Assembly (NCBI GenBank): GCA_913057795.1
Contig: CAJXOD010000011.1
Span: 1-38,832 of the forward strand
Reading direction: 5' to 3'
Length of the DNA stretch: 38,832 nt
DNA from: an uncultured Aquiluna sp.
GTDB taxonomy: Bacteria > Actinomycetota > Actinomycetes > Actinomycetales > Microbacteriaceae
Positions 8,829 through 16,610 of the stretch are shown piece after piece (the stretch's first letter is position 1; the number at the start of each line of letters is the position of its first letter). A program made the translations under genes and the position numbers. The notes under the pieces are model-generated. The model searched no databases. It had not been told where the DNA came from and saw only the letters and a program-made list of their open reading frames with translations.

Positions 8829-9308
8829 ATGAGCGCAAAGAGTGAGCAAGAGTCAGTCTGGGACTACCCCAGACCTCCAAGAATCGATCCGGTATCACAG
8901 CACATCACTGTCACTCACCTAGGCAAGGAAATTGTTTCAACAAACCAATCGGTAAGGGTGTTGGAGACCTCCCACCCTCCCACCTATTACCTACCCATTA
9001 CCGATTTTGCTGAGGGGGTATTGGTGCCCGTGGATGGACAAACCTATTGCGAGTTCAAGGGAGCCGCCAGCTACTTCGACATTGTTGTTGGCAACAAACG
9101 CTTACCAAGGGCTGCATGGACTTTCGAAAATCCAACCAAAGGCTTTGAAGTCCTCACCCGCAAAGTCGCTCTCTACGCCAGCAAAGTTGATCGTTGCACA
9201 GTGGGTGAAGAAGTGGTTCAGGCCCAAGAGGGTGACTTTTATGGTGGCTGGATAACCAGCAAAATCGTTGGCCCCTTCAAGGGCGCGCCCGGAACCTTGG
9301 GCTGGTAA
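8829..9308 (+). CDS. DUF427 domain protein
   Basis: The 159-aa product matches the DUF427 family, a small beta-rich fold of unknown biochemical role that is widespread in actinobacteria. Recognisable pieces are SVRVLETSHPPTYYLPITD in the first third, YCEFKGAASYFD in the middle, and the aromatic end GGWITSKIVGPFKGAPGT. No signal peptide or membrane segment is present. The ATG at 8829 is preferred to the adjacent GTG at 8826 because it has the TAnnnT-N6 spacing. The gene stands alone, convergent with the flavodoxin-fold gene. Confidence 0.85.
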   Translation: MSAKSEQESVWDYPRPPRIDPVSQHITVTHLGKEIVSTNQSVRVLETSHPPTYYLPITDFAEGVLVPVDGQTYCEFKGAASYFDIVVGNKRLPRAAWTFENPTKGFEVLTRKVALYASKVDRCTVGEEVVQAQEGDFYGGWITSKIVGPFKGAPGTLGW

Positions 9309-9360
9309 TACACCCTTACTTAGGCTCTAGGGATGCATTGCCGAAACAAAGCCGAATCGT

Positions 9361-10068
9361 CTAAAACCACTTATCGATTTGGTCAAATCCAGGCTTGATG
9401 CCATTTTCCCAGTCGCTACGTGAGTTGCCCTCTTGTGGGAAGAAGTGGTTGTCTTTCAATAGCTTCGCGAGGTACATCAGATTCCAAACCATCGTGGTTG
9501 TGTTCCGATTTGTAAAATCGTTCTGCGGGCCTCCGGAGCCTTCGTCTAGATAGCTTTTTCCTGGACCAATAGTCCCAAGCCATCCTGCATCCGCTTGCGG
9601 CGGAATGGTATAGCCGATGTGCTGCAGCGCAAACAAGTTACCCATTGAGGCATGCTTAACTCCGTCTTCATTGCCCGAAACCAGGGTGCCGGCAACCTTG
9701 CCGTACATCTTGAACTGACCCTTTTCGTTGAGTGCAGAAGAAGTTGCATACAGTCGCTCAAGCACAATCCTCATCACCGAAGAGTTTTCCGCAAGCCAGA
9801 TTGGACCACACATGACAAGAATATCCGCTGCTAAAAGCTGCTCGGAGAGCTCTGGCCAAGGGTCACTGTCATAACCTTTACCGCGCATGTCGTGTTGAAT
9901 TCCTGGCGGAATGTCATAGTCAACCGCCCTGAAGCTCGTTGTGTTGACGCCTTGAGTCTGCATAACTTTGCTGGCAAGAGAAATTAGTCCGTCAGTGTGT
10001 GAAAGCTCCGGAGACTTCTTGAGCGTGCAATTGATAAACAGTGCCGAAAGTTCATTAAATTGAGCCAT
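9361..10068 (-). CDS. Flavodoxin-fold NAD(P)H-dependent reductase
   Basis: The 235-aa protein has the FMN-reductase/flavodoxin-like fold. The first beta strand and phosphate-binding loop are ALFINCTLKKSPELSHTDGL, the second loop is LVMCGPIWLAENSSVMR, and the third is VAGTLVSGNEDGVKHASM, all typical of NADPH-dependent FMN reductases and WrbA-like proteins. It is longer than the minimal family, with a C-terminal extension rich in aromatics. Substrate unknown; a quinone or flavin reductase is a reasonable guess. The ATG follows TAGGTT by 6 nt with no Shine-Dalgarno, so it is probably leaderless and monocistronic. Confidence 0.82.
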   Translation of the reverse strand: MAQFNELSALFINCTLKKSPELSHTDGLISLASKVMQTQGVNTTSFRAVDYDIPPGIQHDMRGKGYDSDPWPELSEQLLAADILVMCGPIWLAENSSVMRIVLERLYATSSALNEKGQFKMYGKVAGTLVSGNEDGVKHASMGNLFALQHIGYTIPPQADAGWLGTIGPGKSYLDEGSGGPQNDFTNRNTTTMVWNLMYLAKLLKDNHFFPQEGNSRSDWENGIKPGFDQIDKWF

Positions 10069-10074
10069 GCCCCC

Positions 10075-10080
10075 AACCTA
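10075..10080 (-). promoter_or_regulatory. Putative -10 element, leaderless flavodoxin-fold gene
   Basis: On the minus strand this reads TAGGTT, followed by 6 nt and then the ATG at 10068. It has the same spacing as dnaX and several other first genes in this window. Confidence 0.45.
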
Positions 10081-10166
10081 CTCCCGTTCTGAGGCACGCA
10101 AATTTCACATTATCTAAATGCACCCTTACCGAGGTCTTTATTCTGACTCTAGATTAGGCGAGTTAC

Positions 10167-10254
10167 TGGCGGAGAATGGGGGATTCGAACCCCCGAGGGC
10201 TTGCACCCAACACGCTTTCCAAGCGTGCGCCATAGGCCACTAGGCGAATTCTCC
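10167..10254 (-). tRNA. tRNA-Ser (anticodon GGA)
   Basis: The minus strand folds into a class II tRNA with acceptor GGAGAAT/ATTCTCC, anticodon stem CACGC/GCGTG, loop TTGGAAA (anticodon GGA), a long variable arm and a T arm with GGTTCGAATCC. The discriminator is G and CCA is encoded (10167-10169). The mature 5' end is at 10254. It decodes UCC/UCU serine codons. Confidence 0.96.
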
Positions 10255-10263
10255 AGAACCCCG

Positions 10264-10269
10264 ATTCTA
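10264..10269 (-). promoter_or_regulatory. -10 element of tRNA-Ser
   Basis: TAGAAT on the minus strand lies 9 nt upstream of the tRNA 5' end, leaving a very short leader. The same hexamer occurs in mirror position for ffs at 10311-10316, so the two RNA genes share a compact divergent promoter region. Confidence 0.5.
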
Positions 10270-10310
10270 GCTGTATTTTTTGCGGTCTGGAAATTGACTG
10301 ATTCTGGGTT

Positions 10311-10316
10311 TAGAAT
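10311..10316 (+). promoter_or_regulatory. -10 element of ffs
   Basis: TAGAAT ends 7 nt before the inferred 5' end of the SRP RNA (10324). A TTGACT at 10294-10299 is too close (11-nt spacer) to be a normal -35. Confidence 0.5.
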
Positions 10317-10323
10317 TGAGAAC

Positions 10324-10411
10324 GACTCCTCGTGTGGCGTCACCTTGGCTAAATCCCCCAGGATCGAAAGATAGCAAGGGTAACTGAGCTCTGATGGGTG
10401 CACGGGGGGTC
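10324..10411 (+). ncRNA. ffs: Signal recognition particle RNA (4.5S, small bacterial type)
   Basis: The core CCAGGATCGAAAGATAGCAAGG carries the SRP symmetric and asymmetric loop signature (AGG...AGCA) capped by a GAAA tetraloop. The ends pair: GACTCCTCGTG at 10324-10334 with CACGGGGGGTC at 10401-10411, allowing G-U pairs. The terminal stem is followed by CTTTTT at 10412-10417, which serves as terminator. The RNA binds Ffh and targets nascent membrane proteins to FtsY. A position between tRNA-Ser and dnaX is known for ffs in other bacteria. Ends are accurate to a few nucleotides. Confidence 0.92.
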
Positions 10412-10417
10412 CTTTTT
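10401..10417 (+). terminator. Terminator of ffs
   Basis: The 3' strand of the closing SRP RNA stem (CACGGGGGGTC) runs directly into a run of five T. The mature RNA stem therefore doubles as an intrinsic terminator. Confidence 0.55.
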
Positions 10418-10444
10418 ATCGAAAGAATGCTGGCAGTGCCTTTT

Positions 10445-10472
10445 TTGGCTGCGTACCGCTTCAATCAGCCAA
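10445..10472 (+). repeat. Inverted repeat overlapping the ribosome-binding site of the DUF2231 gene
   Basis: TTGGCTG (10445-10451) and CAGCCAA (10466-10472) form a perfect 7-bp stem with a 14-nt loop. The right arm includes the first bases of AAGGA (10471-10475), the only Shine-Dalgarno-like site before the ATG at 10486. It may modulate translation, or be incidental. Confidence 0.35.
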
Positions 10473-10485
10473 GGATTTTCAAGTA

Positions 10486-10935
10486 ATGGATGAACTGTTT
10501 TTACGATTTGGGGACTTACCGCTTCACCCGCTCGCCGTGCACTTTGCCGTGGTGCTTTTGCCGCTTAGCGCGATTGTTTTTATAGTCACAGTTTGCTGGC
10601 CGAAGTTTAGAGACAAGTTTTTAGTCACTTCGATCGTGGGGCTAGGCGTTTCGGTCCCAGCTGTCTATGTATCTTCCCAATCCGGCAAGGCGTTCCAAGA
10701 GGTTGTTGGTAACCCTGGCGTTCACGCCCAGCTGGGCGATTCGATGATGGTGCTTTCGATAGGCATGTTTGCGGTGGCTTTTGCTTACTGGCTTGCCGTG
10801 AAGAAGAATTTAGCTAAGCCGATTGTCTACGTACTTAGTTTTATCGGCATCTCGGTTGCCATTGCTGTGATTGTAATGATTGTCCTTATTGGCCACTCGG
10901 GCGCTGCAGCTACTTGGTCCTCGGTACTCGGCTAG
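10486..10935 (+). CDS. DUF2231-type integral membrane protein
   Basis: The 149-aa protein has four predicted membrane segments (about residues 17-38, 45-62, 87-106 and 113-138). It carries the family hallmark HPLAVHFAVVLLPLS near the N-terminus, a second His in NPGVHAQLGD and a last one in IGHSGAAATW. DUF2231 proteins are small four-helix membrane proteins with conserved histidines; a heme or metal role has been suggested but is not established. The ATG at 10486 follows AAGGA at a rather long 10-nt spacing. It sits between ffs and dnaX on the same strand. Confidence 0.78.
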   Translation: MDELFLRFGDLPLHPLAVHFAVVLLPLSAIVFIVTVCWPKFRDKFLVTSIVGLGVSVPAVYVSSQSGKAFQEVVGNPGVHAQLGDSMMVLSIGMFAVAFAYWLAVKKNLAKPIVYVLSFIGISVAIAVIVMIVLIGHSGAAATWSSVLG

Positions 10936-10985
10936 TAAATGCTTGCAAGGCTGTGGAATTGTCCTTGCTTGTCTGCTAGCTCGGT

Positions 10986-10991
10986 TAGGCT
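10986..10991 (+). promoter_or_regulatory. Putative -10 element of leaderless dnaX
   Basis: TAGGCT is followed by exactly 6 nt and the GTG start of dnaX. No Shine-Dalgarno is visible. The same TAGGCT-N6-start arrangement precedes three other genes in this window. Confidence 0.5.
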
Positions 10992-10997
10992 TGGCGC

Positions 10998-12788
10998 GTG
11001 ACCACAGCCCTATATCGACGCTATCGACCAGAGAGTTTTGCCGAGCTAATTGGCCAGTCTCAGGTAACCGATCCGTTGCGCTCTGCCCTGAGGGCAGACC
11101 GGGTTAATCACGCTTATTTGTTCTCCGGCCCAAGGGGTTGCGGAAAGACAACAAGCGCCAGAATTTTGGCCAGGTGCCTAAATTGCAAAGAGGGTCCTAC
11201 CGACACACCTTGCGGCAAGTGCGACAGCTGCATCGAGCTTTCGCGCGGCGGACCTGGTTCTCTGGACGTAGTTGAAATTGATGCGGCCAGCCACAACGGT
11301 GTTGATGATGCGCGAGATCTTCGAGAGCGGGCAATTTTTGCTCCGGCGCGGGACCGATACAAGATCTTCATTCTTGACGAGGCACACATGGTCACCCCGC
11401 AGGGCTTCAATGCCCTGCTAAAGATTGTTGAAGAGCCACCAGAGCACGTGAAGTTTATTTTTGCAACCACAGAGCCTGAGAAGGTTATAGGAACCATTCG
11501 CTCCAGAACCCACCACTACCCCTTTCGGTTAGTCCCTCCAGGGGAGCTCCTGGAGTACCTAGGGACTGTTTTGGATGCTGAAGGTTTCAGCGCTGAGGCA
11601 GGCGTGATGGCGCTTGTAGTCAGGGCTTCCGGCGGTAGTGTTCGAGATGCCTTGTCACTGCTTGACCAGCTGATTGCCGGCAGCGACACCAAAGAGGTTG
11701 CCTATCAGCGTGCAGTAAACCTATTGGGCTTTACCCACGACGAACTTATGAGCGAGGTTATAGACGCCTTTGCTGAGATTGATGCGGCCAAGGCTTTTAG
11801 TGCAGTGGACAAGGTAATTCAGTCCGGCCAAGACGCAAGAAGGTTCCTTGAGGACTTACTCGAACGCCTTAGAGATCTAATGCTTGTCAGCTCTCTTGGA
11901 AACGACGCTAAGGCCATATTGCGAGGTATTGGGCCCGAGCAGTTCGACATTCTTACGATCCAGGCCAACCGATTCGGTCTTTCCGATTTGACCGCGGCTG
12001 CGGAGGCCACCTCTAAGGCGCTCTCAGATACCAGTGCGGCCTCAAATCCGAGGCTGCAGCTTGAACTTCTTTGCGCAAGAGTGCTAGCACCGGTGAGCCA
12101 GCGATCCATCGCTGCAATTCATCAGGAGCCGGTTGCAACCGTTTCTGCACCCGCAGCTATGCCAGTAAAGACCCCGGTCACTGGGGCTAAAACCACAACT
12201 GCCGCAGCCGCCACTCCCTTCGCGAAGGAAGCCAAGCCAGAGGCCGTGAAGCCAGCAGCTCCAGTAGAAGAACAGAGCACGGAGCCTGAGGCAAAGTCTG
12301 TTATTACTGCTCCAAAGCAGCCGGTCGTGCTTTCTCAAGACATCACCACCGCTACCGTCAAGTCTGCTTGGCCGATGATTCTAGAAACATTGGCGAAGCA
12401 GTCACGATCTGCCTGGGCTGTTGCTTTCACCACCAAGGTGATTGACTTCAAAGACGAAGTGCTAACCCTCTTGTTTCAGAGCCAGAACGATGTTGATGCG
12501 TTCAAGAGTTCCCAAGGTGCAGCCGAGGTGCTTCGCCAAGTTATTCGCGAGCAATTAGGAGTCGTTGTCAAATATCGGGCCAAGGTTGCTGAGGCGCCAG
12601 TAAAGCCGGAGACAAAAAACACTGTTGAACCGACGGCACCCGAAGAGTTCACTACGGAAGAAGAGCTAGAAGCACAAGACACGCCAGTCGAAGTGATTCA
12701 GGCTTCCGAACCAGAAGCTCAGCAAGCCGGAGAGTTTATTCTGAGAGAAGTCCTTGGAGCCAAGCCGATAAAGGGTGAGCCTAACTAA
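10998..12788 (+). CDS. dnaX: DNA polymerase III subunit gamma/tau
   Basis: The 596-aa clamp-loader ATPase has Walker [10 protein letters not shown] (about residues 44-52), the four-cysteine zinc module [19 protein letters not shown], Walker [10 protein letters not shown], and the sensor-1 region [15 protein letters not shown]. After about residue 370 comes an Ala/Pro/Lys/Glu-rich linker, then a C-terminal tau-like domain (about 450-530) and an acidic tail. The GTG at 10998 gives the canonical [10 protein letters not shown] start. A_AAA_AAC at 12614-12620 lies in frame as a -1 slippery heptamer. The stop overlaps the recR start by one base. The ybaB/ebfC gene that often separates dnaX and recR is absent. 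Confidence 0.96.
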   Translation: MTTALYRRYRPESFAELIGQSQVTDPLRSALRADRVNHAYLFSGPRGCGKTTSARILARCLNCKEGPTDTPCGKCDSCIELSRGGPGSLDVVEIDAASHNGVDDARDLRERAIFAPARDRYKIFILDEAHMVTPQGFNALLKIVEEPPEHVKFIFATTEPEKVIGTIRSRTHHYPFRLVPPGELLEYLGTVLDAEGFSAEAGVMALVVRASGGSVRDALSLLDQLIAGSDTKEVAYQRAVNLLGFTHDELMSEVIDAFAEIDAAKAFSAVDKVIQSGQDARRFLEDLLERLRDLMLVSSLGNDAKAILRGIGPEQFDILTIQANRFGLSDLTAAAEATSKALSDTSAASNPRLQLELLCARVLAPVSQRSIAAIHQEPVATVSAPAAMPVKTPVTGAKTTTAAAATPFAKEAKPEAVKPAAPVEEQSTEPEAKSVITAPKQPVVLSQDITTATVKSAWPMILETLAKQSRSAWAVAFTTKVIDFKDEVLTLLFQSQNDVDAFKSSQGAAEVLRQVIREQLGVVVKYRAKVAEAPVKPETKNTVEPTAPEEFTTEEELEAQDTPVEVIQASEPEAQQAGEFILREVLGAKPIKGEPN

Positions 12789-13384
12789 TGTATGACGGAG
12801 TGATTCAGGAACTAATTGATCAGCTTGGTCGGCTTCCCGGTGTGGGGCCCAAATCTGCCCAGCGAATTGCCTTCTACCTGATTGAAACCGACAGCGAAGT
12901 TGCTCTTGAGCTTGCGGACGTGCTCCGGGAGGCCAAGGAAAAAGTTCGTTTTTGTGCAACCTGCGGAAATGTTTCGGAGACCGAGCAGTGCTCTATTTGC
13001 TTAGACCCAAAGCGGGAACTGACTTCCATATGCGTAGTTGAGGATTCCAAGGACATCAATTCCATTGAACGAACGAGAGAGTTCAGGGGCAAATACCACG
13101 TCCTCGGAGGGGCAATCTCGCCAATTATTGGTATTGGCCCAGACCAGCTGAGAATCAAGGACTTACTAAAGCGCCTAAGTGACCCGGAAATTACAGAAGT
13201 TATCCTTGCGACCAATCCAAACCTCGAGGGTGAGGCAACCGCCACTTACTTGATTAGGCTCTTGGGATCAATGGAGATCACGGTCTCCAAACTCGCCTCT
13301 GGCTTGCCGGTTGGCGGCGATTTGGAATATGCGGATGACATGACTTTAGGTCGTGCCTTCGAGGGGCGCAAGAGAGTCAACTAG
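12788..13384 (+). CDS. recR: Recombination protein RecR
   Basis: The 198-aa protein has full family length. It shows the N-terminal helix-hairpin-helix ([19 protein letters not shown]), the four-cysteine zinc finger ([16 protein letters not shown]) and the Toprim domain ([10 protein letters not shown] ... GGAISP). RecR works with RecF/RecO to load RecA at gapped DNA. It is translationally coupled to dnaX through TAATG. Its stop is followed within two bases by a perfect palindrome upstream of lysC. Confidence 0.97.
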   Translation: MYDGVIQELIDQLGRLPGVGPKSAQRIAFYLIETDSEVALELADVLREAKEKVRFCATCGNVSETEQCSICLDPKRELTSICVVEDSKDINSIERTREFRGKYHVLGGAISPIIGIGPDQLRIKDLLKRLSDPEITEVILATNPNLEGEATATYLIRLLGSMEITVSKLASGLPVGGDLEYADDMTLGRAFEGRKRVN

Positions 13385-13385
13385 A

Positions 13386-13402
13386 ATTGGCAAGTTGCCA
13401 AT
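13386..13402. promoter_or_regulatory. 17-bp perfect palindrome between recR and lysC (candidate operator)
   Basis: ATTGGCAA-G-TTGCCAAT is a perfect inverted repeat with 8-nt arms and a single central base. It begins two bases after the recR stop and lies over the likely -35 region of lysC (a CATAAT -10-like hexamer follows at 13408-13413). No T-run follows, so a terminator is unlikely. The short central spacer is typical of a protein-binding site. Confidence 0.5.
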
Positions 13403-13407
13403 GAAGG

Positions 13408-13413
13408 CATAAT
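13408..13413 (+). promoter_or_regulatory. Putative -10 element of lysC-asd
   Basis: CATAAT resembles TATAAT. A TTGGCA within the palindrome at 13387-13392 could be the -35, though the 15-nt spacer is short. Transcription would begin near 13420, just before the AGGAG ribosome-binding site at 13423-13427. Confidence 0.35.
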
Positions 13414-13434
13414 TCCTCAATCCAGGAGCCCCAA

Positions 13435-14703
13435 TTGGCAGTTATTGTGCAGAAATATGGAGGATCTTCCGTCCAAGACGCTGAGAAGATCAAGAATATT
13501 GCTGTGCGCGTTTTACAGACCCAAGCCCAGGGAAATCAGGTGTGCGTAGTGGTTTCTGCCATGGGGGACACTACCGATGACCTAATAGATCTTGCAAATT
13601 CGGTTTCGTCTTCGCCGGAAGGCGGACGTGAGATGGATGTTTTACTAACAGCAGGTGAGCGCATATCTATGTCGCTACTGGCAATGGCCATAAAGGAGCA
13701 GGGCGGTCAGGCCAAGTCCTTCACTGGTTACCAGGCTGGTATTTCAACTGATTCGGCTCACGGATCGGCCAGAATATGGAAGCTAGAGCCAACTCGCGTG
13801 CAAGAGTCTTTGGCAAAGGGCGAGGTTGCTATTGTTGCGGGCTTTCAGGGCTTCAGCTTCGAAAATGGTGACACCACAACTTTAGGTAGGGGCGGGTCGG
13901 ACACCACTGCGGTGGCACTGGCTTTCGCGCTCAAGGCAGATGTTTGTGAGATCTACTCGGATGTGGATGGCATCTATACCGCCGACCCAAGAATTGTCCC
14001 CCGGGCTCACAAGCTTGCGCAGATTGATATCGAATCGATGCTGGAGCTTTCATCCTCCGGAGCTAAAATCCTTTACATCCGCGCTGTTGAATTTGCGCGT
14101 CGCCACAAGGTCCCCCTTCGTGTTCGGTCCTCGTTTAGTACTGACCCCGGAACCCTCGTTTACACAGCTAGTGCAGGAGATGACATGGAAGAGCCAATCG
14201 TTTCAGGTGTTGCAACTGATGACACTCAATCAAAGGTGACAGTTATTGGTCTGCCAGACCGACCGGGTAAGGCAGCAGAGGTGTTTCAGATTGTGTCCGA
14301 AGCCGGTGCGAACATCGACATGATCGTGCAGAACGTCTCGACCGATGAAGACAAGCTGAGCGACATTTCAATGACGCTGCCTCACTCCGACCGACACAAG
14401 GTGGTTCAGGCCCTCAAGGACCGTCAGGAAGAGGTCGGCTTCGAGAACATTACCTACGATGACGAAATCGGCAAACTTTCCGTCGTTGGGGCCGGAATGA
14501 AGACCTCATCCGGCGTTTCGGCAAAGCTTTTTGGAGCCTTAGCAAAAGCCGGGATCAACATCGAAATGATCTCCACATCCGAAATCAGAATCTCGGTTGT
14601 TACTCGCGCGGATCAGTTAAAAGAAGCCACCAGAATCGTGCACTCTGCCTTTGAGCTGGACGCCGCCGATACTGCAATCATTTACGCCGGAACCGGGAAG
14701 TAA
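13435..14703 (+). CDS. lysC: Aspartate kinase (alpha subunit frame)
   Basis: The 422-aa enzyme phosphorylates aspartate, the entry to lysine, threonine, methionine and diaminopimelate synthesis. The kinase domain begins with [10 protein letters not shown] and contains [15 protein letters not shown] and [16 protein letters not shown]. Two ACT domains follow from about residue 265 ([38 protein letters not shown]), the usual site of feedback inhibition by lysine plus threonine. The start is the TTG at 13435, with AGGAG 7 nt upstream. An internal ATG at 14185 with its own AGGAG matches the beta-subunit start known from Corynebacterium. asd follows after 2 nt. Confidence 0.96.
   Translation: MAVIVQKYGGSSVQDAEKIKNIAVRVLQTQAQGNQVCVVVSAMGDTTDDLIDLANSVSSSPEGGREMDVLLTAGERISMSLLAMAIKEQGGQAKSFTGYQAGISTDSAHGSARIWKLEPTRVQESLAKGEVAIVAGFQGFSFENGDTTTLGRGGSDTTAVALAFALKADVCEIYSDVDGIYTADPRIVPRAHKLAQIDIESMLELSSSGAKILYIRAVEFARRHKVPLRVRSSFSTDPGTLVYTASAGDDMEEPIVSGVATDDTQSKVTVIGLPDRPGKAAEVFQIVSEAGANIDMIVQNVSTDEDKLSDISMTLPHSDRHKVVQALKDRQEEVGFENITYDDEIGKLSVVGAGMKTSSGVSAKLFGALAKAGINIEMISTSEIRISVVTRADQLKEATRIVHSAFELDAADTAIIYAGTGK
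14185..14703 (+). CDS. Aspartate kinase beta subunit from internal start (in frame within lysC)
   Basis: An ATG at codon 251 of lysC is preceded by GCAGGAG with 5-nt spacing. It opens a 172-aa product beginning [13 protein letters not shown], which comprises both ACT domains. In Corynebacterium glutamicum, lysC is known to encode an alpha and an in-frame beta polypeptide of this size, starting at the equivalent MEEAV sequence. The frame, ribosome-binding site and length are seen; actual use is inferred by analogy. Confidence 0.6.
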   Translation: MEEPIVSGVATDDTQSKVTVIGLPDRPGKAAEVFQIVSEAGANIDMIVQNVSTDEDKLSDISMTLPHSDRHKVVQALKDRQEEVGFENITYDDEIGKLSVVGAGMKTSSGVSAKLFGALAKAGINIEMISTSEIRISVVTRADQLKEATRIVHSAFELDAADTAIIYAGTGK

Positions 14704-14705
14704 GA

Positions 14706-15773
14706 ATGTCTAAGCCAAATCTTGCCCTTGTTGGCGCAACCGGTGCGGTTGGCACCGTGATGGTCGAAATCATCAACTCACGAGAGAACATTTGGGGTGA
14801 AATAAGGCTTATTGCATCAGCGAGAAGTGCGGGCAAGCAGATTATTGTCCACGGCCAGCCGCTGACGGTTGTAGAGCTTACCGAAGATGCATTTGATGGC
14901 ATAGACATCGCTTTGTTTGATGTTCCAGATGAGGTATCGGAAGTTTGGGCACCAATCGCTGCTGCCAAGGGTGTTGTTGCGGTTGATAACTCAGCGGCTT
15001 TCCGCATGAACCCTGAGGTTCCTTTGGTGGTTCCTGAAGTGAACCCTCACATGGCTAAATCACGCCCTATCGGGATCATTGCAAACCCAAACTGCACTAC
15101 CTTGACCATGATGGCCGCTCTTGGCGCCCTGCATCACAAGTGGGAGCTTAGAGAGTTAGTCGTTGCTAGTTACCAGGCTGTGTCTGGAGCGGGTACTCCG
15201 GGCATTGACCGTCTGGCGAACGAGATCAAGGCTGCAGCCACGAACCGCGAAGCGGGACTCAGTTCCGACAGTGTTTCAAAGACCTTGGAGGCTCAGTCAG
15301 TGCACCAGGCCGATTCGCCCTGGCCACATCCGATTGCTTTGAACGTCATTCCTGCGGCCGGCGGCTTCAAAGAAGGTGGGCACACCTCCGAAGAGCTGAA
15401 GGTCAGAAATGAGTCACGCAAAATTCTTGGAATTCCTGGCCTCAAGGTTGCTGCAACCTGTGTTCGAGTCCCAGTCCAGGTTGGTCACTCCTTGGCCGTC
15501 CATGCGACTTTCGGATCTTCGGTTTCCGCCGACGAGGTTAGAGAGCTGCTTTCCAAGCAGCCAAGCATCGTTGTCATGGATGATCCAGAAAATAACCTTT
15601 ACCCCACACCTCAGCATGTTGCCGGACAGGACCCGACCTTTGTTGGGCGCATCCGCCAGTCCGAAGATTTTCCAAACACAATCGATCTTTTTGTGGTGGG
15701 GGACAACCTTAGAAAAGGCGCTGCCTTAAACACTTACGAAATAGCGGAGCTAGTAGCGCAAGAGCTCGCTTAG
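14706..15773 (+). CDS. asd: Aspartate-semialdehyde dehydrogenase
   Basis: The 355-aa NADPH enzyme reduces aspartyl phosphate to aspartate semialdehyde, the step after LysC. The nucleotide-binding start is [14 protein letters not shown]. The catalytic cysteine is Cys130 in [10 protein letters not shown], and [12 protein letters not shown] and [12 protein letters not shown] contain the conserved substrate and His motifs. The ATG at 14706 lies 2 nt behind the lysC stop, so the pair is an operon. It ends 6 nt before the convergent metallophosphoesterase stop. Confidence 0.96.
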   Translation: MSKPNLALVGATGAVGTVMVEIINSRENIWGEIRLIASARSAGKQIIVHGQPLTVVELTEDAFDGIDIALFDVPDEVSEVWAPIAAAKGVVAVDNSAAFRMNPEVPLVVPEVNPHMAKSRPIGIIANPNCTTLTMMAALGALHHKWELRELVVASYQAVSGAGTPGIDRLANEIKAAATNREAGLSSDSVSKTLEAQSVHQADSPWPHPIALNVIPAAGGFKEGGHTSEELKVRNESRKILGIPGLKVAATCVRVPVQVGHSLAVHATFGSSVSADEVRELLSKQPSIVVMDDPENNLYPTPQHVAGQDPTFVGRIRQSEDFPNTIDLFVVGDNLRKGAALNTYEIAELVAQELA

Positions 15774-15779
15774 TAAAAG

Positions 15780-16610
15780 CTAACTAAGGGTTATGAGCGT
15801 TGCACTCGGTGGGCAGAAGATTCTAAGAGGCGCATAGATAGAGCAGCCAATGCCGGCTGAAACATGCAGCATTGCCTGGTGGTTGTCATCTGACCAAGCC
15901 GATAATCCGCTTGCGTACTTCCTCGGCAAATCGCAATTAGTAATCAATGCCTTTTGTCCCGGCAAACACAACTGACCACCGTGAGTGTGGCCGGCAAACA
16001 TAATTTCGACTCGCTGCTCCAAGAAGGCGTCTATAACCTCCAAATAGGGTGCGTGAGCCACTCCAATTGTGATGTCTACTTCTTTTAGCGATGCGGTTTG
16101 CTTTGGCAGTCCAGCAAAATCTTCAAGTCCTTCGTGGGCATCATTGAGCCCAAGGAAACCAATTTGGGTGCTATTGATTTCCAATTGACCTGCCTTGTTG
16201 TTGAGGTTTAGCCATCCGGAGCCAATGAGCTCATCTTCAAATCTTTTAGTATCGAGTCGAACTCCCGGTGTCGAGTTTGATGAGGGTCCGATGAAGTAAC
16301 GAAGCGGATTTCTTGGCATCGGTGCTCGGTAGTCATTGCTTCCGTTGACAAAAACGCCCGGAAACTGCCTGAGTGGTTCCAGGGCCAATAGGGCCGGGTT
16401 GATGGCGTCCTTATGTCCCAGGTTGTCGCCGGTGTTGATTACTAAATCCGGTTCCAGTTCAGAAAGTCTGACTAGGAAGTCAGCCTTGGCGGCTTGTCCT
16501 GGAGCGAAGTGCAGGTCAGAAATGTGTAGGATACGTAAGCCATTGCCAGCCGAGCTTGCAATCTCTATTTCATGAAGCTTAAAGGGGCCTGAGTTTCCAG
16601 CTATCCACAT
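15780..16610 (-). CDS. Metallophosphoesterase (calcineurin-like, YkuE-type)
   Basis: The 276-aa protein carries the binuclear metal motifs of the calcineurin-like phosphoesterases: DLHF (about residues 32-35), GDNLGH, NGSND (the GNHE-equivalent), AHAP and GHTHGGQ. An LHISDLHFAP beginning and the GHTHGGQLCLPG end are characteristic of the YkuE/PonA-neighbour group. No signal peptide is evident. The gene overlaps the end of the penicillin-binding protein by 10 nt. This pairing is familiar from actinobacteria (PonA2-metallophosphoesterase in mycobacteria), which suggests an envelope-related substrate. The actual substrate is unknown. Confidence 0.88.
   Translation of the reverse strand: MWIAGNSGPFKLHEIEIASSAGNGLRILHISDLHFAPGQAAKADFLVRLSELEPDLVINTGDNLGHKDAINPALLALEPLRQFPGVFVNGSNDYRAPMPRNPLRYFIGPSSNSTPGVRLDTKRFEDELIGSGWLNLNNKAGQLEINSTQIGFLGLNDAHEGLEDFAGLPKQTASLKEVDITIGVAHAPYLEVIDAFLEQRVEIMFAGHTHGGQLCLPGQKALITNCDLPRKYASGLSAWSDDNHQAMLHVSAGIGCSIYAPLRIFCPPSATLITLS

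Noticed and set aside
10149-10464. Two overlapping minus-strand frames covering tRNA-Ser and ffs
   Set aside because: They run across two well-supported RNA genes and have no family match.
13385-13434. Lysine riboswitch before lysC
   Set aside because: The spacer is only about 50 bp, far too short for an L-box, and shows only a simple palindrome.
15762-15789. Inverted repeat CTTAGT/ACTAAG between the convergent asd and metallophosphoesterase stops as a terminator
   Set aside because: The stem is only 6 bp, AT-rich and has no T-run on either strand; too weak to call.
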